From the NCBI GenBank assembly GCA_031556375.1, contig JAVBTA010000016.1, positions 62,001 through 126,000 on the forward strand: a stretch of 64,000 nt of DNA, in the 5' to 3' direction. The translations under genes and the position numbers were made by a program. Of the stretch, positions 17,008 to 24,789 are shown piece after piece. Under the pieces are notes generated by a model. The model searched no databases. It saw nothing but the letters and a program-made list of their open reading frames with translations, and was not told where the DNA came from. How positions within the stretch are numbered: the stretch's first letter is position 1; every line of letters starts with the position of its first letter. Origin of the DNA: BNXB01 sp031556375. GTDB taxonomy: Bacteria; Bacteroidota; Bacteroidia; Bacteroidales; Azobacteroidaceae.

Positions 17008-17724
17008 ATGATACAGAGAATGATTTCGATCTTGTTATTAAGTTTGTTTGTAGGTACAATATCTTTATCAGCGCAGGAGATCAGTGCCGGGAGCTTAAGA
17101 ATAGGATACTATGGTAGTGCTCCGGTACAAGTAGAGATCGGTGGCCCAATGTATTTCAGTGAATCAATAAATAACAGTATAATATTTTCGGGTTTACTTC
17201 CGGGAGAATATACGCTTAAAGTCTTTCTGCCCTCCAGGCATGGCCGGAGTAATTTGTTGACAAGTGAACGGATTTCTGTTTTTTCACAGCAACGAACCAT
17301 TGTGAATATAGAAAAAAACGGAAGAATTTCCGTACAGTTTGTGGTTGACAATAATGAAGTATTCCTTTCTTCCGGATATTATGGCAAGAATCCATATTTT
17401 CCGGGCCGGGATACATTTGTTAAGCCTCCAAGACCGATTAATGACAAAGAGTTCGATCAATTGGTTATATCTTTAAAAAAAGCATCTTTTGATAAAGATA
17501 AATTGGAAATTTTGAGTGTCTCTACAGGATATAATTCTTTCTCCACCGGACAGATCCGAAAAATTATGGGGCTGTTTTCTTTTGATGAAGGGAAGTTGAA
17601 TTGTGTAAAAGTATTGGCTCCGAAGACATTTGATCCTCAAAATCTCTATGTATTAGCTGATGATTTCTCATTTATTAGTACCAAAGATAAATTTTATGAA
17701 TATCTGAGAATGACATTTAATTGA
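17008..17724 (+). CDS. DUF4476 domain protein, secreted
   Basis: A signal peptide (MIQRMISILLLSLFVGTISLS, cleavage near AQ) is followed by a beta-rich region (about 25-115, with GYYGSAPVQVEIGG and LLPGEYTLKVFLP, PEGA-like) and a C-terminal DUF4476 domain (about 140-238: PINDKEFDQLVISLKKASF, LSVSTGYNSFSTGQIRKIMGLFSF). Exported to the periplasm. Function of DUF4476 is unknown. The frame also opens at TTG 17002, but ATG 17008 gives a normal signal peptide. It is the third gene of the DUF3822-rsmD operon. Confidence 0.82.
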   Translation: MIQRMISILLLSLFVGTISLSAQEISAGSLRIGYYGSAPVQVEIGGPMYFSESINNSIIFSGLLPGEYTLKVFLPSRHGRSNLLTSERISVFSQQRTIVNIEKNGRISVQFVVDNNEVFLSSGYYGKNPYFPGRDTFVKPPRPINDKEFDQLVISLKKASFDKDKLEILSVSTGYNSFSTGQIRKIMGLFSFDEGKLNCVKVLAPKTFDPQNLYVLADDFSFISTKDKFYEYLRMTFN

Positions 17725-17762
17725 TCAAGCCAAAAGTTTAAACCGTTATTAAAAAAGAATGA

Positions 17763-20645
17763 ATGAATAGTAATTTTAAAGGTCTGACTGATAGTGAAGT
17801 ACAGCTGAGCAGACAACAACATGGTACGAATCTCCTAACTCCTCCCAAGAAAGATTCGATGTGGAAACTGTTTTTCGAAAAATTCAACGATCCGATTATT
17901 CGCATTCTGTTGATAGCCGCTTTCCTTTCATTGATAGTTTCTTTCGTGCATAACGATTTTGCAGAAACATTAGGAATTATTTTTGCGATTCTGTTAGCTA
18001 CCGGGGTTGGATTCTGGTTCGAGTTGGATGCAAGTAAAAAGTTCGATCTGTTGAACCAGGTTAATGATGATACTGCAGTTAAAGTAATCCGTAATGGCAA
18101 TATCTGTGAAATTCCTAAAAAAGATATTGTTGTAAATGATGTTGTTTTGCTGGAAACCGGTGAAGAAATTCCTGCCGATGGACAGTTACTGGAAGCGATA
18201 TCACTTCAGGTAGATGAATCAAGCCTTACCGGAGAACCGGTTATTACGAAAACTACAGTTGAGGCTGATTTTGACGATCATGCTACTTATCCTTCCAATA
18301 TGATTTACAGGGGAACGACGGTGGTTGATGGTCATTGTACCATGAAGATAACTGCAGTAGGAGATGCTACAGAGTTTGGTAAGGTTGCTCATGAATCTGC
18401 AATGTCAACAGAAGAGGAAACACCTCTTAACAAACAGTTGGACGGTTTAGCGAAGGTAATCAGTGTAGTTGGGTTCTCTTTGGGAATTCTTACGTTTTTT
18501 GCCTTGTTTTTTAAAGATATCTTTTTTGCTGGTTATCAGTACACTTTCAGCCAGTTAGTTTTGTTAGGATCGGCATTATTTGCATTTGGAGTTTTACTTT
18601 CAAAAATATGGCTTCCTATTCTTTTTGATGGATTGAAACTGATTAGAAAAGAGATAGAGCAACCGGCCTGGATAGATAAAAGTCGTTGGATCATGTGGTT
18701 AGGATTAGCGGTGTTGGCTTTTGTGATCCTGTGTGGTATTTGTTATGCAGTCGGGGCAGATCCTCTTGCACCTTCTTCGTGGATATCGATTGAGACCGCC
18801 GGGCGTATCTTGGATTACTTCATGGTGGCAGTAACATTGATTGTAGTTTCTGTGCCTGAAGGTCTGCCGATGAGTGTTACGTTAAGTTTGGCACTGAGTA
18901 TGCGCAGGATGTTAAAGACTAATAACCTGGTACGTAAAATGCATGCTTGTGAAACGATGGGAGCTGCTACCGTTATTTGTACCGATAAGACCGGAACCCT
19001 GACACAGAACCGGATGCAAGTGGCGAAGACTAATTTTTTCGGATTGAAAGACCAGTCCCTGCAAACAGAAAGTGTAGGCCAGTTAATCATTGAAAATATT
19101 TCAGCAAATTCGACCGCGTATCTTGATTTTACGGATCCTAAAAATCCGAAGGCTCTTGGAAATCCTACGGAAGCTGCTTTGCTCTTTTGGCTTAATAAAA
19201 ACAATATCAATTATTTAGATATAAGAAATAACATCCATGTTGTCGAACAATTGACATTCAGCACTGAGCGCAAATACATGGCAACAATAGTGGATTCTCC
19301 GGATTTGGGTAAGAGAATATTGTATGTGAAAGGAGCGCCGGAAATCGTTTTTTCTAAGTGCCGTGAGGTCATTACAGAATCAGGCAATAAACAATCTGTT
19401 GATTTACAGCAAGATATTGAAATGCAATTATTGCAATTTCAGAACCAGGCGATGCGTACCTTGGGTTTTGCTTATAAAGAACTTGATAAGTCGGAATCTC
19501 GTGATATTAAAGAACTTGTAGAGAGCGGAATGTTATTCCTGGGAATAGTTGCTATTTCGGATCCGGTGCGCGAGGATGTTCCGGACGCAGTAGCAAAATG
19601 TCTCAACGCAGGTATAGATGTGAAAATCGTGACAGGTGATACTCCTGGAACGGCGAAGGAAATTGGCCGTCAGATTGGGATCTGGACCGAGAATGATACG
19701 GAAATCAATATCATTACCGGAGTAGAGTTTGAAGCGCTATCTGATGCGGAAGCTTTGAAGCGGGTGCAGAAATTGAAAATTATGTGTCGTGCACGTCCGA
19801 TGGATAAACAGCGTTTGGTGCAACTCTTGCAAAAGTGTGGAGAAATTGTTGCTGTTACCGGTGACGGAACAAATGATGCTCCTGCATTGAACTTTGCTCA
19901 GGTTGGCCTCTCAATGGGTTCAGGAACATCTGTAGCTAAAGAAGCCAGTGATATCACTTTGTTAGATGATTCGTTCAATAGTATAGCTACTGCCGTGATG
20001 TGGGGGCGTTCATTATATAAGAATATCCAGCGTTTCTTATTATTCCAGTTGACAATTAACCTGACAGCTTTGGTGATTGTATTTTTTGGTTCTTTATTCG
20101 GGCAAGAGTTGCCGTTAACGGTGACTCAAATGCTTTGGGTCAATCTGATCATGGATACTTTTGCTGCCGGAGCTTTGGCTTCGCTTCCTCCTGACCCGAA
20201 AGTGATGAATGAGAAACCAAGGAAGAATACTGATTTCATAATAACATCAAAAATGGGGAAAAATATCGTTTTCACCGGAGTTTTGTTTGTCATCCTGCTC
20301 TCAGTAATTCTTTATAATTTTAACTCGGGAGGACTTGATGTATATAAACTTTCTTGTTTCTTTACCATATTTGTTTTGTTGCAATTCTGGAATATGTTTA
20401 ATGCAAAAGCCTTTGGAACAGCGAAATCAGCGTTTAGCGATTTGAAAGGTAGCAAAGGATTTATTTTGGTTTCGTTACTTATTTTGGTAGGACAATTCCT
20501 GATTGTACAATTCGGAGGAGAAGCATTTCGTACGGAGGCTATTTCATTGAAAGACTGGGGTATTATTATTGGAGGAACTTCATTTGTATTATGGATTGGA
20601 GAGATATCGCGGTTCATTTCCAGAATATTTTTAAAGAGAAGATAG
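17763..20645 (+). CDS. Calcium-translocating P-type ATPase (PMCA type)
   Basis: Integral inner-membrane pump of 960 residues that exports Ca2+ at the expense of ATP. Actuator TGEP (156-159), M4 ion site VPEGLP (364-369), phosphorylation loop CTDKTGTLTQN with Asp408, nucleotide-domain VKGAPEIVF, hinge TGDGTNDAP (about 699-707), and the M6 signature NLIMDTFAAGALA typical of type IIB calcium pumps are all present. Membrane helices cluster as the usual M1-M2, M3-M4 and C-terminal group. TGES is TGEP here, as in many PMCA-type pumps. The gene lies 38 bases after the DUF4476 stop and 6 bases before the DNA methyltransferase, so it may be part of a longer transcript. Confidence 0.93.
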   Translation: MNSNFKGLTDSEVQLSRQQHGTNLLTPPKKDSMWKLFFEKFNDPIIRILLIAAFLSLIVSFVHNDFAETLGIIFAILLATGVGFWFELDASKKFDLLNQVNDDTAVKVIRNGNICEIPKKDIVVNDVVLLETGEEIPADGQLLEAISLQVDESSLTGEPVITKTTVEADFDDHATYPSNMIYRGTTVVDGHCTMKITAVGDATEFGKVAHESAMSTEEETPLNKQLDGLAKVISVVGFSLGILTFFALFFKDIFFAGYQYTFSQLVLLGSALFAFGVLLSKIWLPILFDGLKLIRKEIEQPAWIDKSRWIMWLGLAVLAFVILCGICYAVGADPLAPSSWISIETAGRILDYFMVAVTLIVVSVPEGLPMSVTLSLALSMRRMLKTNNLVRKMHACETMGAATVICTDKTGTLTQNRMQVAKTNFFGLKDQSLQTESVGQLIIENISANSTAYLDFTDPKNPKALGNPTEAALLFWLNKNNINYLDIRNNIHVVEQLTFSTERKYMATIVDSPDLGKRILYVKGAPEIVFSKCREVITESGNKQSVDLQQDIEMQLLQFQNQAMRTLGFAYKELDKSESRDIKELVESGMLFLGIVAISDPVREDVPDAVAKCLNAGIDVKIVTGDTPGTAKEIGRQIGIWTENDTEINIITGVEFEALSDAEALKRVQKLKIMCRARPMDKQRLVQLLQKCGEIVAVTGDGTNDAPALNFAQVGLSMGSGTSVAKEASDITLLDDSFNSIATAVMWGRSLYKNIQRFLLFQLTINLTALVIVFFGSLFGQELPLTVTQMLWVNLIMDTFAAGALASLPPDPKVMNEKPRKNTDFIITSKMGKNIVFTGVLFVILLSVILYNFNSGGLDVYKLSCFFTIFVLLQFWNMFNAKAFGTAKSAFSDLKGSKGFILVSLLILVGQFLIVQFGGEAFRTEAISLKDWGIIIGGTSFVLWIGEISRFISRIFLKRR

Positions 20646-20651
20646 AGTTTC

Positions 20652-21584
20652 ATGAAAAAACAGCGTTCTCCACGAAATAGGACATTGGAACTCTCTGAAC
20701 AAGAGTTTTTGGAATATGAATCAAGATTGCTCAAGGTAAGATCTTCGGTATCCATTGATGATATTAAAAACAAAACAGTCAATGGTGATTTATTGAATAT
20801 TCTGAAATATTTTCCAAAAGGGTTTGCAGACCTGATTATCATTGATCCTCCGTATAATTTAAGTAAAAATTTTTCGGGGCTGAAATTTTCAAAAATGAAC
20901 GATGATCTCTATCTCAATTATCTTCGTTCATGGTTTCCTCTGATAGTTTCCTTACTTAAACCGAATGGTTCGTTGTATCTTTGTGGGGATTGGAAGTGTA
21001 CTTCGGCTTTGCAGGCTGTGATGGAAGAGCATCTCTCTGTCTTGAACAGGATTACCTGGCAGCGGGAAAAAGGTCGTGGAGCAAAGACTAATTGGAAAAA
21101 CGCCATGGAGGATATCTGGTTTGGAGTAAAAAATCCTAATGATTATTACTTTGATCTGGAGTCTGTTAAGATCAGGCGAAAGGTTATTGCACCTTATATT
21201 TCGGAAGGACAGCCCAAGGGATGGGAACAAACCTCAAAAGGAAATTTCAGGATGACTCACCCTTCTAACTTCTGGGATGATATTACGGTTCCTTATTGGT
21301 CTATGCCGGAGAACACAGACCATCCAACACAAAAACCGGAAAAACTGATAGCCAAGCTTATTTTAGCCAGTTGTCCTCCGGGAGCAATGGTTTTTGATCC
21401 TTTTTTGGGCTCCGGGACTACTTCTGTTGTCGCAAAAAAACTAGGACGTAACTATTGTGGTATTGAAATCAATCCCGAATATTGCTGTTGGGCTGAAAAG
21501 CGATTGGAAATTGCTGATTCAAACTCTGAGATACAGGGATATTCTGAAGGTGTTTTCTGGGAAAGGAATAGCCAGCCATACTAA
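20652..21584 (+). CDS. Beta-class DNA methyltransferase (N6-adenine or N4-cytosine), solitary
   Basis: Motif IV DPPYN (Asp65-Tyr68) precedes motif I FDPFLGSGTT (about 248-257), the beta-class order; the adenine-specific reading is favoured by DPPY over SPPY. HPTQKPEKLIAKLILASCPPG is the conserved motif X region. The 310-residue protein contains no endonuclease domain, and neither neighbour is a restriction enzyme, so this looks like an orphan methylase acting in epigenetic control rather than restriction. It begins 6 bases after the Ca2+ ATPase stop on the same strand. A short SSR and the convergent Pif1 gene follow. Confidence 0.88.
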   Translation: MKKQRSPRNRTLELSEQEFLEYESRLLKVRSSVSIDDIKNKTVNGDLLNILKYFPKGFADLIIIDPPYNLSKNFSGLKFSKMNDDLYLNYLRSWFPLIVSLLKPNGSLYLCGDWKCTSALQAVMEEHLSVLNRITWQREKGRGAKTNWKNAMEDIWFGVKNPNDYYFDLESVKIRRKVIAPYISEGQPKGWEQTSKGNFRMTHPSNFWDDITVPYWSMPENTDHPTQKPEKLIAKLILASCPPGAMVFDPFLGSGTTSVVAKKLGRNYCGIEINPEYCCWAEKRLEIADSNSEIQGYSEGVFWERNSQPY

Positions 21585-21586
21585 CA

Positions 21587-21603
21587 TCACTCACTCACTC
21601 ACT
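21587..21603. repeat. Short tandem CACT repeat between convergent genes
   Basis: Four copies of a TCAC unit fill the 19-base gap between the methyltransferase stop and the Pif1 stop. It lies outside both coding regions and no promoter is nearby. Confidence 0.7.
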
Positions 21604-23838
21604 TTATAAGTTTTTGAGATGCAAAACATGGCTGAAAGCCATTTTTAATTGTCCGTAGGAATATTGATAACTCAAATCCTCGAATAACATTTTGAAAGGA
21701 GGGATTTGCGATTCGTTATAACTTTCCAGTTTTGGAACTAGAACCTCCAAATCATCCGGAGATAAAAAGTTGTCAACCGAAAGTTCACCGATTTTTATGA
21801 ATGTAGCCAAATGCCCTTCAATTGTCGAAACAGCCAGGCCTCTTTCTTTTGAGATTTCCTCGATGGAATGGCCATTTTTAAACATTTCCAGACTGATTCT
21901 GAAAGTATTTTCCTTAACCGGTTTTTCGACTTTGACTTTAGGTTCTTTTATCTTTTTTTCTTTGACTTTATTCTCCTTTTTAGGTTTTTCCTCAGGCTCC
22001 GGTTTCGAAAAGATATTCTGACGTTTTGGTATTGACAGTTGTAAATTTTCAGCAAGTGCAATATTGTTGTACCGTACCCGCTTCATATTTTCCAAAAACA
22101 AGACAATATCTTCTTCTATTTCAATCAAGTTTTTGTAGAATGTCTTGGCTTTTTTTACTGATTTAAAGCCAATAATGTATTCCTGCAAAGGTTTCAATAT
22201 TTTTTCTATAACATTCTCACTGAAATATAAGATACCTTTCTGACAACGGTCTTGTAATAAATTCAAGTCTTCCGATTCACTTTGTTGGATCATGGAGGTC
22301 AATTGATGCTGAAATTTTATGGCAACATTTTCTAATCCGTAAGTTTCTTTCCGGAAATCTTTCAATAGTTTGTGTGCGCACACGTATTCGTCGGATTCCT
22401 TATCTTCCAGCAGTTTCTCCATGTCGCGGAGAATGGAGTACATTTGTTTCCAGTCGTAATATTGTAGTAGTCGTTCGGCCCAGAATTTACGTTTTCCCTG
22501 CCTGAATATCCGGTTTAATTCTTCCTGATCTTTTTCCCCTTTGCTAAAATTGATGGCATAGGGATCAGTCATTACACAATCGGAGCGTATTTTGGAATGT
22601 AATACAATTCCCTCTAAGGTCGTACAGCGGCTCAGGGCGACATAAGCCTGTCCGGCAGCAAAAGAGGATCCAATATCGAGAATCGCTTTCTCAAAGGTCA
22701 ACCCCTGGCTTTTATGAATGGTGATGGCCCATGCCAGGCGAATCGGATATTGGATAAAGGTGCCTAGTTCGTCTTCTTCAATCTCTCCCGATTCTTTATT
22801 GAGGGTATACCGTACATTCCTCCAGACCTCCTTTATTACTGAGATTTCGGAGTCTAATTCAGGAATGTAAACATACAGTTTATCGTCGACAATACGGCTG
22901 ACAGTAGCGATTTTCCCGTTGTAATACCTGCGGGGATCATCCATATCATTTTTGATAAACATGATCTGGGCTCCTTCCTTTAATTTCAGTTGCATGTCGG
23001 TTGGAAGTGCATAATCAGGGAAGTCCCCGTTAATTTCACCTTCCAGGATGTGTTCTTTTGCCGGGATTTCAGCCAGTTTACGGCTATTAATTTGATCAGC
23101 CTTATAGTTGTGGGTCGTCAGTGTAATGTATTTTTCTTCATCTGCCGGGGCAAAATTTGGTACGTAACGTGCATTCAGGGCATGAATATCTTCCGGAGTT
23201 ATTGCATTGTTCCTGACCCTGTTTAATAAATTTACAAAAACCGGATCGCCTTGCCGGTAAATTTTCTTTAATTCGATATAAATCGGTTGGGTTTGCATCA
23301 ATGCATGTGAATGGAAGAAAAATGTGCTGGGATAATAATCCTTAAGTAATTTCCACTCATCATCTTTTGCTACCGGGGGCAATTGAAACAAGTCTCCGAT
23401 ATACAACATCTGTACGCCTCCAAAAGGCAGAGGATTGTGCCGGATGCGTCGCAAGGAAGCGTCAATAGCGTCCAGTATATCAGCCCGAAGCATACTGACT
23501 TCATCGATAATCAGTAACTCAAGTTGGCGTATCAGGTCTAATTTCTGTTTTGAGAAAGAAAACCGGTTTTTTCTCGATGAAGCCGACGAAATTCCGGGTA
23601 GGAACGGTTCGAAAGGCAACTGAAAAAGGGAGTGAAGGGTGGTGCCTCCGGCATTGATTGCGGCCACACCTGTTGGCGCAGTAACTACAGTGATTTTATG
23701 AGTATGTTCTCTGATATGTTTTAAGAAGGTCGTTTTTCCGGTTCCGGCTTTTCCTGTCAAGAAGATATGCTCCGAAGTTTGGTTTATGAAATCGGTAGCT
23801 AATTGGAAAATGGCATTGTTTTCATCGGGAGTTTTCAT
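21604..23838 (-). CDS. Pif1-like DNA helicase with C-terminal helix-turn-helix
   Basis: Superfamily 1B helicase of 744 residues. Walker A GKAGTGKT (29-36), VTAPTGVAAINAGGTTLHS (motif Ia, Pif1 hallmark), Walker B LLIIDEVSML (about 110-119), motif III GDLFQLPPV, and the motif V/VI block TIHKSQGLTFEKAILD ... YVALSRCTTLEGI. After a long helical linker and a Lys/Glu-rich low-complexity segment (about 610-640), a C-terminal HTH_40-like domain (FKNGHSIEEISKERGLAVST) resembles the one at the end of RecQ-type helicases. Pif1 enzymes unwind structured DNA such as G-quadruplexes and R-loops. It is convergent with the methyltransferase. Confidence 0.88.
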   Translation of the reverse strand: MKTPDENNAIFQLATDFINQTSEHIFLTGKAGTGKTTFLKHIREHTHKITVVTAPTGVAAINAGGTTLHSLFQLPFEPFLPGISSASSRKNRFSFSKQKLDLIRQLELLIIDEVSMLRADILDAIDASLRRIRHNPLPFGGVQMLYIGDLFQLPPVAKDDEWKLLKDYYPSTFFFHSHALMQTQPIYIELKKIYRQGDPVFVNLLNRVRNNAITPEDIHALNARYVPNFAPADEEKYITLTTHNYKADQINSRKLAEIPAKEHILEGEINGDFPDYALPTDMQLKLKEGAQIMFIKNDMDDPRRYYNGKIATVSRIVDDKLYVYIPELDSEISVIKEVWRNVRYTLNKESGEIEEDELGTFIQYPIRLAWAITIHKSQGLTFEKAILDIGSSFAAGQAYVALSRCTTLEGIVLHSKIRSDCVMTDPYAINFSKGEKDQEELNRIFRQGKRKFWAERLLQYYDWKQMYSILRDMEKLLEDKESDEYVCAHKLLKDFRKETYGLENVAIKFQHQLTSMIQQSESEDLNLLQDRCQKGILYFSENVIEKILKPLQEYIIGFKSVKKAKTFYKNLIEIEEDIVLFLENMKRVRYNNIALAENLQLSIPKRQNIFSKPEPEEKPKKENKVKEKKIKEPKVKVEKPVKENTFRISLEMFKNGHSIEEISKERGLAVSTIEGHLATFIKIGELSVDNFLSPDDLEVLVPKLESYNESQIPPFKMLFEDLSYQYSYGQLKMAFSHVLHLKNL

Positions 23839-23883
23839 TGCAATAAAGTTAGAGGGGTTAGGTTGTTGGTTAAGTTATAAAGT

Positions 23884-23958
23884 TTGTAAAGTTATAAGGT
23901 TCATAAAGCTTGCTTTTGTGAGAACTTTACAAACTTTATTAACCTTATAACTTTACAA
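23884..23958 (-). repeat. Long imperfect inverted repeat, likely gpmA terminator
   Basis: Arms 23884-23912 and 23930-23958 match at 27 of 29 positions around a 17-base spacer. The arms are built from alternating TTATAAGG / GTAAAGTT / ATAAAG words, and a further copy of the 14-base word at 23880-23893 can pair with 23923-23936, allowing alternative folds. It lies directly after the gpmA stop. The stem is AT-rich and lacks a separate T-run, so it may be a dispersed repeat serving as a transcript end. Confidence 0.7.
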
Positions 23959-23963
23959 CTCAT

Positions 23964-24707
23964 TTATTTTTTGCCTTGGTTGGCAACTGCGTCCATCAAT
24001 TTCTTGATTTCTTCAGGGTCTCCCAGGAAATAGTCTTTTACCAGGTTCATGTTATCATCGAATTCAAAAACATAAGGAACAGCTGTAGGTAAGTTCAGGC
24101 TGATAATGTCTTCGTTAGATATGTTTTTAAGATATTTGATGATACCACGTAAGCTGTTACCATGGGCGGCAACCACGATTTGATCGTATTGTTTCATAGA
24201 AGGAGCGATTACTTCTTTCCAATAAGGAACGATACGATTAACGGTATCCAGTAAAGACTCTGTCAATGGAATTTCGGCATCGGTCAGTTCGTTGTACCGG
24301 ATATCCTGGCGAGGACTTCTCGGATCGCTCATTTCCAGTGGAGTAGGAGCAATGTCATAACTTCTTCTCCAGATCAGAACCTGTTCGTCACCGTATTGGG
24401 CTGCAGTTTCGGATTTGTTCAGACCTTGAAGCATTCCGTAATGTTTTTCATTCAGTCTCCAGGACTTTTCAACCGGGATCCAATCCAGATTCATTACATC
24501 TAATACCTGATTCAGCGTTTTAACTGCACGTTTCAGGTAAGAAGTGTATGCTTTTTGAAATACGATACCATTTTCAATCAGTGTTTTTCCTGCTTTTTTT
24601 GCTTCTTCAACACCTTTTTCCGACAAATCTACATCAGTCCAGCCGGTGAAACGGTTTTCTTTGTTCCAAACGCTTTCTCCGTGGCGAAGTAATACGACTT
24701 TTTTCAT
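23964..24707 (-). CDS. gpmA: 2,3-bisphosphoglycerate-dependent phosphoglycerate mutase
   Basis: Interconverts 3- and 2-phosphoglycerate in glycolysis; cytoplasmic. The RHGES motif places the phosphohistidine at His9; WNKENRFTGWTDVDLSEKG, SYLKRAVKT, KSWRLNEKHYGMLQG and the second histidine in VAAHGNSLRGI complete the histidine-phosphatase active site. At 247 residues it matches the E. coli dPGM length. Monocistronic: a good promoter lies upstream (GTTG-N19-TACTTTTG) and a long inverted repeat downstream. Confidence 0.95.
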   Translation of the reverse strand: MKKVVLLRHGESVWNKENRFTGWTDVDLSEKGVEEAKKAGKTLIENGIVFQKAYTSYLKRAVKTLNQVLDVMNLDWIPVEKSWRLNEKHYGMLQGLNKSETAAQYGDEQVLIWRRSYDIAPTPLEMSDPRSPRQDIRYNELTDAEIPLTESLLDTVNRIVPYWKEVIAPSMKQYDQIVVAAHGNSLRGIIKYLKNISNEDIISLNLPTAVPYVFEFDDNMNLVKDYFLGDPEEIKKLMDAVANQGKK

Positions 24708-24757
24708 TTTCCTTTTGTTATTATGTTATACAAATTATTTTCATAAAATTTGAACAA

Positions 24758-24788
24758 CAAAAGTACAAAATAAAGCTCAAAATGCAAC
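24758..24788 (-). promoter_or_regulatory. gpmA promoter
   Basis: On the minus strand GTTG (24788-24785), 19 bases, then TACTTTTG (24765-24758), matching the Bacteroidota -33/-7 consensus with the standard spacing. The -7 box is 50 bases before the gpmA ATG. Confidence 0.65.
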
Positions 24789-24789
24789 T

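Noticed and set aside
20312..20842. 176-codon minus-strand open frame opposite the ATPase and DNA methyltransferase genes
   Set aside because: Antisense to well-supported coding regions of both genes and without any recognisable domain.
21587..21603. CACT repeat as a phase-variation switch
   Set aside because: Four copies only, located between two convergent stop codons, not in a promoter or reading frame.
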